NCBI RefSeq assembly: GCF_000741175.1
Contig: NZ_JGYS01000009.1
Coordinates: 1-64,000 of the forward strand
Direction: 5' to 3'
DNA from: Bifidobacterium callitrichos DSM 23973
GTDB lineage: Bacteria; Actinomycetota; Actinomycetes; Actinomycetales; Bifidobacteriaceae
DNA: 64,000 nucleotides
Shown: in pieces, positions 44,783 to 53,764 of the stretch
How the letters are laid out: the number at the start of each line of letters is the position of its first letter
Position numbering within the stretch: the first letter of the stretch is position 1
Notes under the pieces: generated by a model
Told to the model about the DNA's origin: nothing
Databases searched by the model: none
The model's input: the letters and a program-made list of their open reading frames with translations, nothing else
Made by a program: the position numbers and the translations under genes

Positions 44783-45742
44783 TCACACTCCGTAGACGGT
44801 GCGGGTGGTGTTGCGGGTGCCGCGGGCGACCTCGGCGAGGGGAAGATCGAGGGTGTCGGCCATCGCACGCAGCGTGTAGGGGATCATGTACGGCGCATTC
44901 GTGCGGCCGCGGTACGGCATCGGCGTCAGATACGGCGCATCGGTTTCGACCATCGCGTGATCGAGGCCGACGATGCGCAGCGATTCGCGGATCCCGTCGT
45001 TGCCCTTGTAGCTCACCGTGCCGGAGAAACTCAGGTACCAGCCGTGCTCACGCGCGATCTCGGCCATCTCGGCGTCACCGGAATAGGAGTGGAACACCGT
45101 GCGTTCCGGCGCACCGTCGGCCAGCAGCGTTTCGATGACCTCCTTGTGCGAATCGCGGTCGTGGATCTGCATCGGCAGGCCGAGCTCCTTGGCGAGCGCG
45201 ATGTGCGCGCGGAACGCCTCCCGTTGCAGGGCGATCGCGTTGCCGCCGGTGCGGAACAGGTCCATGCCGGTCTCGCCGATCGCGACGACCTGATCCGGGT
45301 AGGCGCGGGCGAGTCGGGCGACTTCGGCCATCGCGTCGTCGAAGCTGACGTCGTGGTACGGCTTGTAAGTGACGGGCAGTCCGTCGGGGCCGGGTTCGGC
45401 GCGATGTCCGTGGCGCACGGCCTCGTTGGGGTGGATGGCGATCGCCGCGTGCACCTGCCCGGGGTGGTCGACGGCCATGTCGATCGCCTTCTGCATGTTC
45501 GGGTATTCGCAGCCGCAGTCGATGATCCCGGTCACGCCGACCGCCGCCGCCTGCGCGAGCAGCTCGTCGACGCCGTAGACCGGCACCTCCGGCTGGCCCT
45601 TGGCGACGGCCTCGTGACTCATCGCCCGCGCGAACGGCACGACCGAGGCAACGTGCGTGTGATTGTCGATGACCTGCGCGTCCGTCGGCAGTGATTCGGG
45701 CGCGGGCGCCCAGCTGCGATCGCGATGATGATGCTTGCTCAT
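44783..45742 (-). CDS. tatD: TatD-family metal-dependent hydrolase (putative DNase)
   Basis: A 319-residue TIM-barrel amidohydrolase-like nuclease. Metal-ligand motifs: DNHTHV at the N-terminus, AIGETGMDL, QIHDRDS, FHSYSGD and METDAPYLTP, all as expected. The start MSKHHHRDR was chosen; a longer frame upstream runs through repeat DNA and is not family-like. The family removes 3' ends of DNA/RNA or acts in quality control. It is monocistronic here, with kup downstream on the same strand. Confidence 0.9.
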   Translation of the reverse strand: MSKHHHRDRSWAPAPESLPTDAQVIDNHTHVASVVPFARAMSHEAVAKGQPEVPVYGVDELLAQAAAVGVTGIIDCGCEYPNMQKAIDMAVDHPGQVHAAIAIHPNEAVRHGHRAEPGPDGLPVTYKPYHDVSFDDAMAEVARLARAYPDQVVAIGETGMDLFRTGGNAIALQREAFRAHIALAKELGLPMQIHDRDSHKEVIETLLADGAPERTVFHSYSGDAEMAEIAREHGWYLSFSGTVSYKGNDGIRESLRIVGLDHAMVETDAPYLTPMPYRGRTNAPYMIPYTLRAMADTLDLPLAEVARGTRNTTRTVYGV

Positions 45743-45881
45743 AGGTATCCAGTGTAGGCGAGGCCAGGCTGGGCCCGGCGTACGTTCCCTGTGGCATCCG
45801 GGCATCCTATCCCCGTTTCCGCACTCCGCCGGACATACGGCGTACGTTCCTCGTGGCCATCGGCATCCGACCCCCTATCTC

Positions 45882-46042
45882 CGTACGCTACCACGCAGGC
45901 AGCGTACGTTCCCCGTGGTCATCAGCGCCCTATCACCCGTATTCGTACGGTGCCGCGCCGCAAGCATACGAATACGGGTGACGACCGGCATCAACCCACG
46001 TCCGACGTACGCTGGCAAACCCTCAGCGTACGGCCCGCGTGG
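45882..46042. repeat. Three-hairpin intergenic element, copy A
   Basis: 161 nt holding three hairpins: 45882-45908 (CGTACGCT/AGCGTACG), 45933-45981 (TCACCCGTATTCGTACG paired with 45965-45981, 16 of 17) and 45996-46042 (CCACG/CGTGG ends, CGTACGCTG inner). Spacers and lengths equal those of copies B (49281) and C (53554). It lies in the 475-base divergent gap between tatD and the SDR gene. More GCGTACGTTCC units lie upstream of it at about 45779-45850. Confidence 0.8.
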
Positions 46043-46217
46043 TCAGGCCGGATCAAGCATAGGTCGCTTTTCATCATATTCCATCCTGTTCACTCATTCC
46101 CAGTCAATTACATGCAGATCACATCAGCCATCCGCATGCCATGCGACTGCGATCACTACAGTAAAGAATGGGCGGCCGTCAACCGACCATCGCACAACCT
46201 AATCGAAGGGGATCTTC

Positions 46218-47015
46218 ATGACCAGCAATACATATCATTTCGAGGGCAAAGTCGTCATCGTCACGGGCGGCGGCACCGGCATCGGGCGGGCCGTCACCCG
46301 CGCCTTCCTCGACAACGGCGCCACGGTCGTCGCGGTCGGACGTCGGCAGGCGCCGCTCGACGAGACGGTCGCCGGCTACGAACGCGGCCACACGCACATC
46401 ACCGACGTCTCCAGCCACGAGCAGGTGGCGGAACTCGTGAACTCCGTCGTCGAGGAGTTCGGACACCTCGACGTCGTCGTCTCCAACGCGGGCGTCTTCG
46501 AGGGCGGCGAGGTCGAACACGTGTCCGACGAGGTGTGGCACAAACTGTTCTCCGTCAACCTCGATGGCCTGTTCTACCTGACCAAGGAGGCGTTGCCGCA
46601 CCTGATCAAGTCGTACGGCAACATCGTCGTCGACACGTCGGTCTCCGGATTGCGCGGCGACTGGGGGCAGACCGCGTACAACTCCACCAAGCACGCGATG
46701 AACGGATTCGTGCGCTGCGTCGCCCTCGACTACGGCGCCAAGGGCGTGCGCGTCAACGCGTTCGCGCCCGGCTTCATCGAAACCGACATCAACAAGGAGG
46801 TGTGGACCGATCCCGAACGTGTCAAGCCGTACCTCGACCGCGTGGCTCTGGGCCGTACAGGCCGGGCCGAGGACTGCGCCGGCATCGCCCTGTTCCTCGC
46901 CTCCGACGACGCCGCATACCTGACCGGACTGGTCGTGCCGGTCGACGGCGGCACCACCGCGGCCACCGGTCAGGGCCGCAATTCCTACGAAAACGACACC
47001 CGCTCCGTGCTGTGA
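46218..47015 (+). CDS. Short-chain dehydrogenase/reductase
   Basis: A 265-residue classical SDR, NAD(P)-dependent oxidoreductase. The cofactor motif is VTGGGTGIGRA, followed by NAG (SNAGVFEGG), the catalytic Ser in VDTSVSGLRGDWG, and YNSTK for the Tyr-Lys pair. The C-terminal GLVVPVDGG is typical of FabG-like enzymes. AAGGGGA lies about 9 bases upstream. It stands alone between repeat-rich intergenic regions, and the substrate is not predictable. A 3-oxoacyl-ACP reductase role is less likely because no fatty acid genes are adjacent. Confidence 0.88.
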   Translation: MTSNTYHFEGKVVIVTGGGTGIGRAVTRAFLDNGATVVAVGRRQAPLDETVAGYERGHTHITDVSSHEQVAELVNSVVEEFGHLDVVVSNAGVFEGGEVEHVSDEVWHKLFSVNLDGLFYLTKEALPHLIKSYGNIVVDTSVSGLRGDWGQTAYNSTKHAMNGFVRCVALDYGAKGVRVNAFAPGFIETDINKEVWTDPERVKPYLDRVALGRTGRAEDCAGIALFLASDDAAYLTGLVVPVDGGTTAATGQGRNSYENDTRSVL

Positions 47016-47036
47016 GGCACCTCGAGGCGGATTCCC

Positions 47037-47328
47037 TGCCACTCAAGCCTGATTTAGCGAAAAATCGCGTTGAGTGGCAAGATTCCGTGCCGCTCAACGC
47101 GATTATCGACCAATATCGCGTTGAGCGGCAGTCGGCCACACGAGCGACCCTGAGCCGCACTGTGCGAATCATTGGAAAATGGCCATTCTTGATACCCTCA
47201 CGCCACGGAATAACCGCCGAGCAGCAGAAGAAACTGCCGCTCAACGCAAAAATCGCCCGTTTCTTCATTGAATGGCACGCGATGCTGCCACTCGACGCGA
47301 TAATCACCCAAAAACACGTTGAGTGGCA
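47037..47328. repeat. Array of four 43-nt palindromes
   Basis: Units at 47037-47079, 47088-47130, 47235-47277 and 47286-47328, each exactly 43 nt. Ends follow TGCC(A/G)CTCAACGCGAT and ATCGCGTTGAG(T/C)GGCA; the centres vary. Start-to-start spacing is 51 within both pairs and 147 between the pairs. They begin 21 bases after the SDR stop. Variation in one arm is often balanced in the other (ACT/AGT against GCT/AGC). Confidence 0.8.
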
Positions 47329-47466
47329 CTGGAGACCGACGACCGGGGGAATGGCCGGGGCACGCGGGGGACCCGGAGACCGAGACCGAGGATCGACTGG
47401 ATACAACCGGAGACCGATATCTGGAACCGACCGGAAATCTCAGGCGGTTCGGGCGCATATGAAAAA

Positions 47467-47526
47467 CCTCCCGCCCGGGGCCGGGATCTCACCTCGTGGA
47501 GAGAACCCGGCCCTTAAGACGGGAGG
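47467..47526 (+). ncRNA. Candidate structured leader upstream of pepC
   Basis: Closing stem CCTCCCG (47467-47473) with CGGGAGG (47520-47526) encloses GGGCCGGG (47478-47485) paired with CCCGGCCC (47506-47513), and inside that TCTC/GAGA. It ends about 160 bases before pepC. It does not match a riboswitch class that I recognise and lacks a U-tract. Confidence 0.35.
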
Positions 47527-47684
47527 ACACAACCATCACGGATCGCGTGCGGAGAATTTTGCCTTAGCAGACGATGGTCGTATACTGCCGCTGGACTTTG
47601 CGCTCGATCGCGGACACGACCGAACGGTCAGCCGACATCATTCATCGGGCCATATATCAGGCCATTCATCAGGCGGGAGCATCA

Positions 47685-49160
47685 ATGACGAACACGGATC
47701 TCAACGAGGGCAAGGCGATCAAGCCTCAGCTGCTGCGCGACTATTCCAGGGACTTCAACGGCGAGCGCGCGAACCTCGTCGCGGCGAACGCGGCCGTGTC
47801 GGCCGGCGTGCTCAAGGCGGCGACCGACTACCGCGGCGTGCGCGAGCTGCCGCGCGACTTCTCGATCGAGCTCAAGCAGGGGTCGATCACCGATCAGGAG
47901 CGTTCGGGCCGATGCTGGATGTTCGCCTCGCTCAACACGCTGCGCTATGAGCTCATGCACCGTTGGAATCTCGAGGATTTCGAGTTCTCCGAGTCCTACC
48001 TGTTCTTCTGGGACACGATGGAGAAGTCGAACACGTACCTCGAGAACGTGCTGTCGACGCTTGATCGTCCGAGCGACGACCGTCTGTTCGAGATCATCAA
48101 CGACGGTCCGTCCGATGACGGCGGATGGTGGCAGATGTTCGCGGCGCTGGTGAACAAGTACGGTCTGGTGCCGAAGAGCGCGTACCCGGAGTCGGCGAAT
48201 TCGCGCAATTCCGACGACTTCAAGCAGTACCTCAACTCGAAGCTGCGCGAGTTCGCGATCGAGCTGCGTCGTCGCCATGCGGCCGATGGCACGGGCGCGG
48301 AGGAACTGCGGGCGATCAAGGACGAGTACATGTCAGTCGTCTACCGCATCTGCTCGATCGCGCTCGGTGAGCCGCCGGAACGGTTCGATTTCCTCGCGCG
48401 CGTGAAGGACGACGACGAGGACGGGGATAAGGACGGCAAGAAGGGCGATTCGGCTGAGAAGTCGGAGAAGAAGTCGGAGAAGAAGTCGGAGAAGAAGGAC
48501 AAGGACAAGTCCGGCAAGGACGATCGCCCGCAGATCCGAGAGACCGGCATCACCCCGCTGGAGTTCTACCGGAAGTACGTGCCGGTCGACGTCAATGATT
48601 TCGCGACCCTCGCCAACGCGCCGATGGCGCGCACGCCGTTCAACACGCGATACCGCATCCGCTACACGGCGAACGTGGCCGAGGCCGGCGACATGGAGTT
48701 CGTCAACGTGCCGCTCGACGTGTTCAAGAAGGCCGCGATCGACCAGCTTTCGGCCGGACACCCGATCTGGTTCGCCTGCGACTGCACGCAGTTCTCGCTG
48801 CGCAAGGAGGGCTTCTTCGACCAGTCGGTCGTGCGCGTCGACCAGCTGTTCGGCACCGAGTTCACGCTCGACAAGGCCGACGCCCTCGAGTACGCCGACA
48901 GCCCGAGCAACCACGCGATGACCTTCACCGGCGTGAACCTCGACTCCGACGGCAGGCCGGATCGCTGGAAGGTGGAGAACAGCTGGGGCAAGGACGCCGG
49001 CGTCGACGGCTACTACGTGATGTCCGACAAGTGGTTCGACCGCTTCGTCACCGAGCTCATCATCCGCAAGGAATACCTTGATGACGCCACCCGGGCTCTG
49101 CTCACCGCCGAACCGGTCGAACTCGACCCCTGGCAGCCCCTCACCCGCCCCTGCCGCTGA
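47685..49160 (+). CDS. pepC: Aminopeptidase C / bleomycin hydrolase family peptidase (C1)
   Basis: A 491-residue cytoplasmic papain-fold aminopeptidase that would trim N-terminal residues from peptides. Catalytic Cys77 is in QERSGRCWMFASLN, His in SPSNHAMTFTG, and Asn in VENSWG. The start MTNTDLNEGK has GGGAG 5 bases upstream; the longer frame is not family-like. A charged insert of about 45 residues (DEDGDKDGKKGD, then repeats of KKSE coded by a 12-base unit) interrupts the middle of the protein and is not expected for the family. Confidence 0.93.
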   Translation: MTNTDLNEGKAIKPQLLRDYSRDFNGERANLVAANAAVSAGVLKAATDYRGVRELPRDFSIELKQGSITDQERSGRCWMFASLNTLRYELMHRWNLEDFEFSESYLFFWDTMEKSNTYLENVLSTLDRPSDDRLFEIINDGPSDDGGWWQMFAALVNKYGLVPKSAYPESANSRNSDDFKQYLNSKLREFAIELRRRHAADGTGAEELRAIKDEYMSVVYRICSIALGEPPERFDFLARVKDDDEDGDKDGKKGDSAEKSEKKSEKKSEKKDKDKSGKDDRPQIRETGITPLEFYRKYVPVDVNDFATLANAPMARTPFNTRYRIRYTANVAEAGDMEFVNVPLDVFKKAAIDQLSAGHPIWFACDCTQFSLRKEGFFDQSVVRVDQLFGTEFTLDKADALEYADSPSNHAMTFTGVNLDSDGRPDRWKVENSWGKDAGVDGYYVMSDKWFDRFVTELIIRKEYLDDATRALLTAEPVELDPWQPLTRPCR

Positions 49161-49280
49161 GTCTCCCGGGGCTCCGGGTACGGGCCCCCATGTCTCCGGG
49201 ACCCCAGAACCCCATTCCCCGTACGCTGACGGCTCACGGCGAAACACCCGGGCTCAGCCCAAACCCAGAACCCCATTCCC

Positions 49281-49441
49281 CGTACGCTGAGACTTCGTCA
49301 GCGTACGCTCTCCGGGGTCATCGGCATCCAATCACCCGTATTCGTACGTTGCGAGCGTGGCAGCGTACGAATACGGGTGACAAGCAGGATCAAGCCTCGC
49401 GGAGCGTACGCTGACGAATCCTCAGCGTACGCTCCGCGAGG
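49281..49441. repeat. Three-hairpin intergenic element, copy B
   Basis: 161 nt with hairpins at 49281-49307 (CGTACGCTGA/TCAGCGTACG, perfect), 49332-49380 (17-bp perfect arms, TCACCCGTATTCGTACG) and 49395-49441 (20-bp perfect arms beginning CCTCGCGGAGCG). Inter-hairpin gaps are 24 and 14 nt, as in copies A and C. It lies in the 568-base gap downstream of pepC; a partial unit precedes it at about 49217-49250. Confidence 0.85.
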
Positions 49442-49561
49442 TTACCCTCCTTCAAGCCACGGTATCCGTACGCCGTTACCGGAATCGGAACACCGCACAG
49501 AACCACGCAGACCGATGCCGAGCAGGGAACGCCAGCCGCACCCATGCAGCGCTTATCCACC

Positions 49562-49588
49562 TGTTCTATTTGTTCTATTTGTTCTATT
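49562..49588. repeat. Three tandem TGTTCTATT 9-mers upstream of an AAA ATPase
   Basis: TGTTCTATT repeats perfectly at 49562-49570, 49571-49579 and 49580-49588; TGTTCTAT recurs at 49662-49669, followed by an AT-rich TTTTCTATTTGTTATACT promoter-like stretch. The ATPase start is at 49729. The same 9-mer occurs in the palindrome upstream of the ATPase at 53.9 kb. Confidence 0.65.
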
Positions 49589-49728
49589 TGCCGCACACTT
49601 GATATGCCAAAATCACCTGCAAACGCTGCCATAGCAGACACTCCAGCACACGAAAAGACTTTGTTCTATAGATTTTCTATTTGTTATACTGAGTACGGTA
49701 CATTGTCGTGAGGTCGAAGGAGCTCAAC

Positions 49729-50858
49729 ATGCCGTTCCCTCCCAATCCGTTCAAACCGACCGCAGGCGTCATGCCTCCCGTGCTCATCGGGCGCGAATCC
49801 GTGAGCATGGATTTCCGTGAAGGACTGGAGGACGGCCCCGGAGCGCCCGACCGGCTCATGCTCATCACCGGACCGCGGGGCAGCGGCAAAACGGTAATGC
49901 TCACCGAACTCGGACTGATCGCGAAAACCCATCATTGGGAAGTCATCGACGAAACCGCTTCGAACGGCCTGTGCGATCGACTCATCTCCCGCATCGCCCC
50001 TGAATCGGGACGGATCGCGGGATTAACCATCAAACCGTCCGCGATGGGCGCCAGCTCGGCGAACTGAGCATTGCTCCAGCCCTGCGGCCGTCGACGCTCC
50101 GTGACGCGATGACTGCCAGACTGAAAACCCTTGGCAAAGGCAAGGGCCTGCTCATCACCATCGACGAGACGCAGGACGCCTCGATGGAGGACATGACCGC
50201 CATCGCCACCGCCGCCCAGCACATGTTGCGCGACAACGCCGAAGTGGCGTTCGTGTTCGCAGGACTGCCCTCACTGGTTCCCGACCTGCTGAACGCCAAA
50301 GTGCTCACGTTCCTGCGTCGCTCATCGATCAAGCAGCTCGGCGACGTCCCGCTCGATGACGTTCGTCACGCACTGTCCACTTCGATCCGCGGTGCGGACG
50401 TTGCGATCAGCGACGACGCCCTGACTCTGGCGACGGAATCGACCGGCGGATATCCGTACATGATCCAGCTGGTCGGCTACCACATCTGGCGACAGGCCAG
50501 ACGACGCGAAAACACCACCCCGTCCGTGAGCGGCAACGCCATACTCTTCGACGACGTACGTTCGGGTGTCGAGCAGGCGCGTGCGAAGCTGGGCGAGGGC
50601 GTATGCGCCCCGGTCGTCAACCAGCTCTCCGAACGCGCGGTCGACTACCTGCGCGCGATGGCCCAGGATGATGGGCCGTCATCGACATCAGTGGTGGCAT
50701 CGCGCATGGGAGAGAGCATGGACTACGCCAACATCTACCGGCAACGGCTACTCGATGATCACGTCATCACCGCGCCGGCACGGGGCCGCGTCGACTTCGC
50801 CATCCCGTTCCTGCGGGAGTACCTGCGGGCCACGGAACCAACGGTCAGTCGTTCCTGA
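49729..50858 (+). pseudogene. AAA ATPase (AAA_16-like), frameshifted
   Basis: Start MPFPPNPFKPTAG has GGAG 7 bases upstream. Walker A is LMLITGPRGSGKTVML. The frame leaves after KPSAMGAS at about 50054; the natural continuation GELSIAPALRPSTLRDAM is in another frame and then runs to the end, with Walker B LLITIDETQDAS, a sensor-like FVFAGLPSL and a C-terminal winged-helix-like region. One lost C restores the frame. Without repair, the protein is split between Walker A and Walker B and would be inactive. Predicted stand-alone ATP-binding protein of unknown role. Confidence 0.82.
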
Positions 50859-50989
50859 TCGCGATCTTCGGCGCCTGATGCTCCACCTGCTTGAGTGTGG
50901 CATCGGGGAAACCAGCCTGAATGTAGCCGATGATCATCTCGAGCGCCTGCTCAATGCGGAGGCGTGATGCAAAACCGGCTGCGGGGTGA
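50845..50989 (-). pseudogene. Possible 3' remnant of a gene overlapping the ATPase end
   Basis: The minus strand reads YHPAAGFASRLRIEQALEM, then IIGYIQAGFPDATLKQVEH and QAPKIAIRND before TGA, an even, protein-like composition with no start codon nearby. It overlaps the last codons of the ATPase and stops at the GH36 operator. I do not recognise the family. It may be chance or a truncated gene. Confidence 0.3.
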
Positions 50990-50995
50990 TACGCT

Positions 50996-51013
50996 ATGGT
51001 TAACGATAACCAT
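50996..51013. promoter_or_regulatory. LacI-type operator upstream of the alpha-galactosidase
   Basis: ATGGTTAACGATAACCAT, an 18-bp palindrome with a central CG and one mismatch pair, 29 bases upstream of the GH36 start. Similar GGTTAwCGTTAA sites occur upstream of the GH27 gene, suggesting one LacI-family regulator for both. Confidence 0.65.
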
Positions 51014-51041
51014 GCCGTGTTCGCAACGAAGGGAAGACCCT

Positions 51042-53408
51042 ATGACGTCCCTGATCACAGTCAATGAGGACCTGAACCAGTTCCACCTGACCAATGGGCG
51101 GGTGAGCATGATCCTCAAAGTCGTCGAGGGCAAACTCATCAACCTGTACACCGGTGCGGCGGTGCCCGATCGCGCCGACTTCGGCTACCTCGTCGACGAC
51201 GGATTCCGCGTGCAGGCGACCACCGCCGACGAGCACGGCGAGCTGCATATCGAGCAGTCGCGCCAGGAGTTCCCTGAATACGGGCGCGGCGATTTCCGTG
51301 GTCCCGCGATCACCGTGCTGCAAGGCAACGGCTCGCGCATCACCGACTTCCGGTACGCGGGGTACCGGGTCGCGCCCGGAAAGCCGGAGCTCGAGGGGCT
51401 GCCCGCCACATACGCGGCTTCGACTCCGGATGATACCGGTGCCGAAACCCTGAGCATCAACCTCGTCGACGACTTGACCGGCCTGACCGCAACCCTGAAC
51501 TACACGATCTTCCGCAACGAGCCGGTCATCGCCCGCAGTGTGAGGATCGCGAACCACGGCGGCAAGCCGGTCACGATCGAACGCCTCGCAAGCCTGAACC
51601 TCGACCTGCCGGACAGCGACTACGAGATGATCGAGTTCACCGGCGCATGGGCGCGCGAACGCGAGCCGCATCGCCAGCCATTGCACCCGGGCGTGCAAAG
51701 CGTCGCCTCGATGTGGGGCGCGAGCAGCCCCTACTTCAGCCCCAACGCTCTCTTCGCCCGCCCCGACACCAACGAGGACCGGGGCGAGGCGTTCTCCCTG
51801 TCGTTCGTCTACTCGGGCAACTTCGACCTGCACGCCGAGGTCGACGCGTACGGCGCCACGCGACTCCAGCTCGGCATCAACCCGGCCGGATTCGCGTGGC
51901 GGCTCGCGCCCGGCGAATCGTTCCAGAGCCCCGAGGCGCTGCTCGGCTACACCGATCACGGATTGAACGCCCTGAGCCAGACCCTCCACCGCATCGTCCT
52001 CGATCATCTGGAGCGCCCGCGCTGGACGAGACGCGAACGGCCGATCCTCATCAACAACTGGGAGGCCACGTACTTCGACTTCACCGAGGAGAAGCTGCTC
52101 GAACTCGCGCGGCTCGCGCACAGGGCCGGCATCGAACTGTTCGTGCTCGACGACGGCTGGTTCGGACGCGGGAATCACGCGCGAGTCAACGATCGCGCGG
52201 GACTCGGCGACTGGATCGCCAACCCGGAGCGACTGCCCGAAGGCGTCGCCGGAATCGCGCGCAAAATCAACGAGATCGGCATGCGGTTCGGCCTGTGGTT
52301 CGAACCGGAGATGGTCAACCGCGCCACCGACCTGTACGAGACGCACCCCGACTGGGTGATCGCGACCCCAGGCCGCGCAAGCGCCGTATACCGCCAGCAG
52401 TACGTGCTCAACTTCGCGAATCCCGCGGTCGTCGACCACATCTACGAGCGCATGCACGCGATCCTCGACGGCGCGAACGTGGCGTACATCAAGTGGGATA
52501 TGAACCGATTCATCACCGAGGCGTACGACGCCACGCGCGGCGCCGAGCATCAGGGCGAGGTGTTCCACCGCTACATCCTCGGCGTGTACGCACTCTACCG
52601 GCGACTGCTCGCCGCGTTCCCCGACCTCATCATCGAAGGCTGCGCGTCCGGCGGATCGCGCTTCGATATGGGCATCCTCGCCTACTCGCCGCAGATCTGG
52701 ACCAGCGACGACACCGATGCGGTCGAACGCCTGTCGATCCAGTACGGCACCAGCTACTTCTTCCCCGTCTCGTCGATGGGCGCGCACGTGTCGATCACAC
52801 CGAATCATCAGACCGGGCGATCCGAGTCGCTCGCGATGCGCGGGTCGGTCGCGATGTTCGGCACGTTCGGCTACGAGATGGATCTGACACGGGTGGGCGA
52901 TGACGAGCTCGACGAGATCGCACGGCAGGTCGCGTTCTTCAAGGAGCACGCGCCGCTGCTGCACAACGGCGATCTGTACCGTCTGCGTGCGCCGTACGAT
53001 CACCGGCAGGCCGCGTGGATGGTCGTCTCGGCCGACCGCGCGCACGCGATCGTCGGCGACTACGTGATCCTCGGCGTGCCGAACCGGCACAAGTCGCGCC
53101 TCCATCTGCGCGGCCTCGATCCGGATGCGATGTACCGCGTGACGACGGTCCCGGGGCCGGGCCTTGGCCCCGACGACGCATTGCGAGGGCGACTCGGATA
53201 CTCGGCTGAGGACATCGGAACCGGCGCCGGGACCACCAAGACCGAGACCGCGACCAGTGCCGATGCCGAATCCGGGACCGAGACCAAGACCGCCCCCATC
53301 ACCCCCGGCGTGGTCCGTTCCGGCGCCGAACTCATGCATATCGGCATCAACGACACCAACATCGGCCCGGACTTCGCCTCCCGCCTCTATCTCATCGACC
53401 GACTCTGA
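51042..53408 (+). CDS. aga: Alpha-galactosidase, GH36
   Basis: A 788-residue cytoplasmic-type enzyme (no signal peptide) hydrolysing alpha-galactosides such as raffinose, stachyose or melibiose. The N-terminal beta-sandwich is followed by the barrel: FVLDDGWFGRGN, WFEPEMVNRATDLY, nucleophile Asp in AYIKWDMNRF, CASGGSRFD, and acid/base Asp in WTSDDTDAVERL. The start MTSLITV follows an AGGGAAGA site. A Thr/Glu-rich insert of about 30 residues (TKTETATSADAESGTET) interrupts the C-terminal beta domain. A LacI-type palindrome sits at the promoter. Confidence 0.94.
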   Translation: MTSLITVNEDLNQFHLTNGRVSMILKVVEGKLINLYTGAAVPDRADFGYLVDDGFRVQATTADEHGELHIEQSRQEFPEYGRGDFRGPAITVLQGNGSRITDFRYAGYRVAPGKPELEGLPATYAASTPDDTGAETLSINLVDDLTGLTATLNYTIFRNEPVIARSVRIANHGGKPVTIERLASLNLDLPDSDYEMIEFTGAWAREREPHRQPLHPGVQSVASMWGASSPYFSPNALFARPDTNEDRGEAFSLSFVYSGNFDLHAEVDAYGATRLQLGINPAGFAWRLAPGESFQSPEALLGYTDHGLNALSQTLHRIVLDHLERPRWTRRERPILINNWEATYFDFTEEKLLELARLAHRAGIELFVLDDGWFGRGNHARVNDRAGLGDWIANPERLPEGVAGIARKINEIGMRFGLWFEPEMVNRATDLYETHPDWVIATPGRASAVYRQQYVLNFANPAVVDHIYERMHAILDGANVAYIKWDMNRFITEAYDATRGAEHQGEVFHRYILGVYALYRRLLAAFPDLIIEGCASGGSRFDMGILAYSPQIWTSDDTDAVERLSIQYGTSYFFPVSSMGAHVSITPNHQTGRSESLAMRGSVAMFGTFGYEMDLTRVGDDELDEIARQVAFFKEHAPLLHNGDLYRLRAPYDHRQAAWMVVSADRAHAIVGDYVILGVPNRHKSRLHLRGLDPDAMYRVTTVPGPGLGPDDALRGRLGYSAEDIGTGAGTTKTETATSADAESGTETKTAPITPGVVRSGAELMHIGINDTNIGPDFASRLYLIDRL

Positions 53409-53553
53409 CCGACAGGGATTCCTTAGCCACCACGCCGGACATGGGGCCGGTGTACGTTCCCGGTGGTTGCCCACCGTCCACCCCCGTTTTGCGTATGCCG
53501 TTTCACATACGGCGTACGTTCCAGGGGGCTATTGTCGACCGACCCCCATTCCG

Positions 53554-53714
53554 CGTACGCCGAGCCCGGCTCAGCGTACGTCCCCGGGGGCTTTCCTCGC
53601 CCTGTCACCCGTATTCGTACGCCAGGCCGGAGTCAGCATACGAATACGGGTGACAGAACCGGCATCACCCCGATGGGCGTACGCTCAGCCCGACTCACCG
53701 TACGCCCATCGGGG
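53554..53714. repeat. Three-hairpin intergenic element, copy C
   Basis: 161 nt with hairpins at 53554-53580 (CGTACGC/GCGTACG), 53605-53653 (TCACCCGTATTCGTACG arm, 16 of 17) and 53668-53714 (16-bp perfect arms beginning CCCCGATGGGCG). It lies between the GH36 stop and the ATPase operator; a further hairpin GCGTATGCCG/ATACGGCGTACG precedes it at about 53491-53519. Confidence 0.82.
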
Positions 53715-53764
53715 CATCCCCGTCCCAAGCCACAGAGAACGTACGGCACCCCGAACCAACGAAT

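Noticed and set aside
47037..47328. Regular palindromes as a CRISPR array
   Set aside because: Units are palindromic with short unequal gaps (8 and about 104 nt) and no cas genes; not spacer-repeat architecture.
51000..53474. 824-residue minus-strand frame opposite GH36
   Set aside because: Shadow frame; the plus strand has complete GH36 catalytic motifs.
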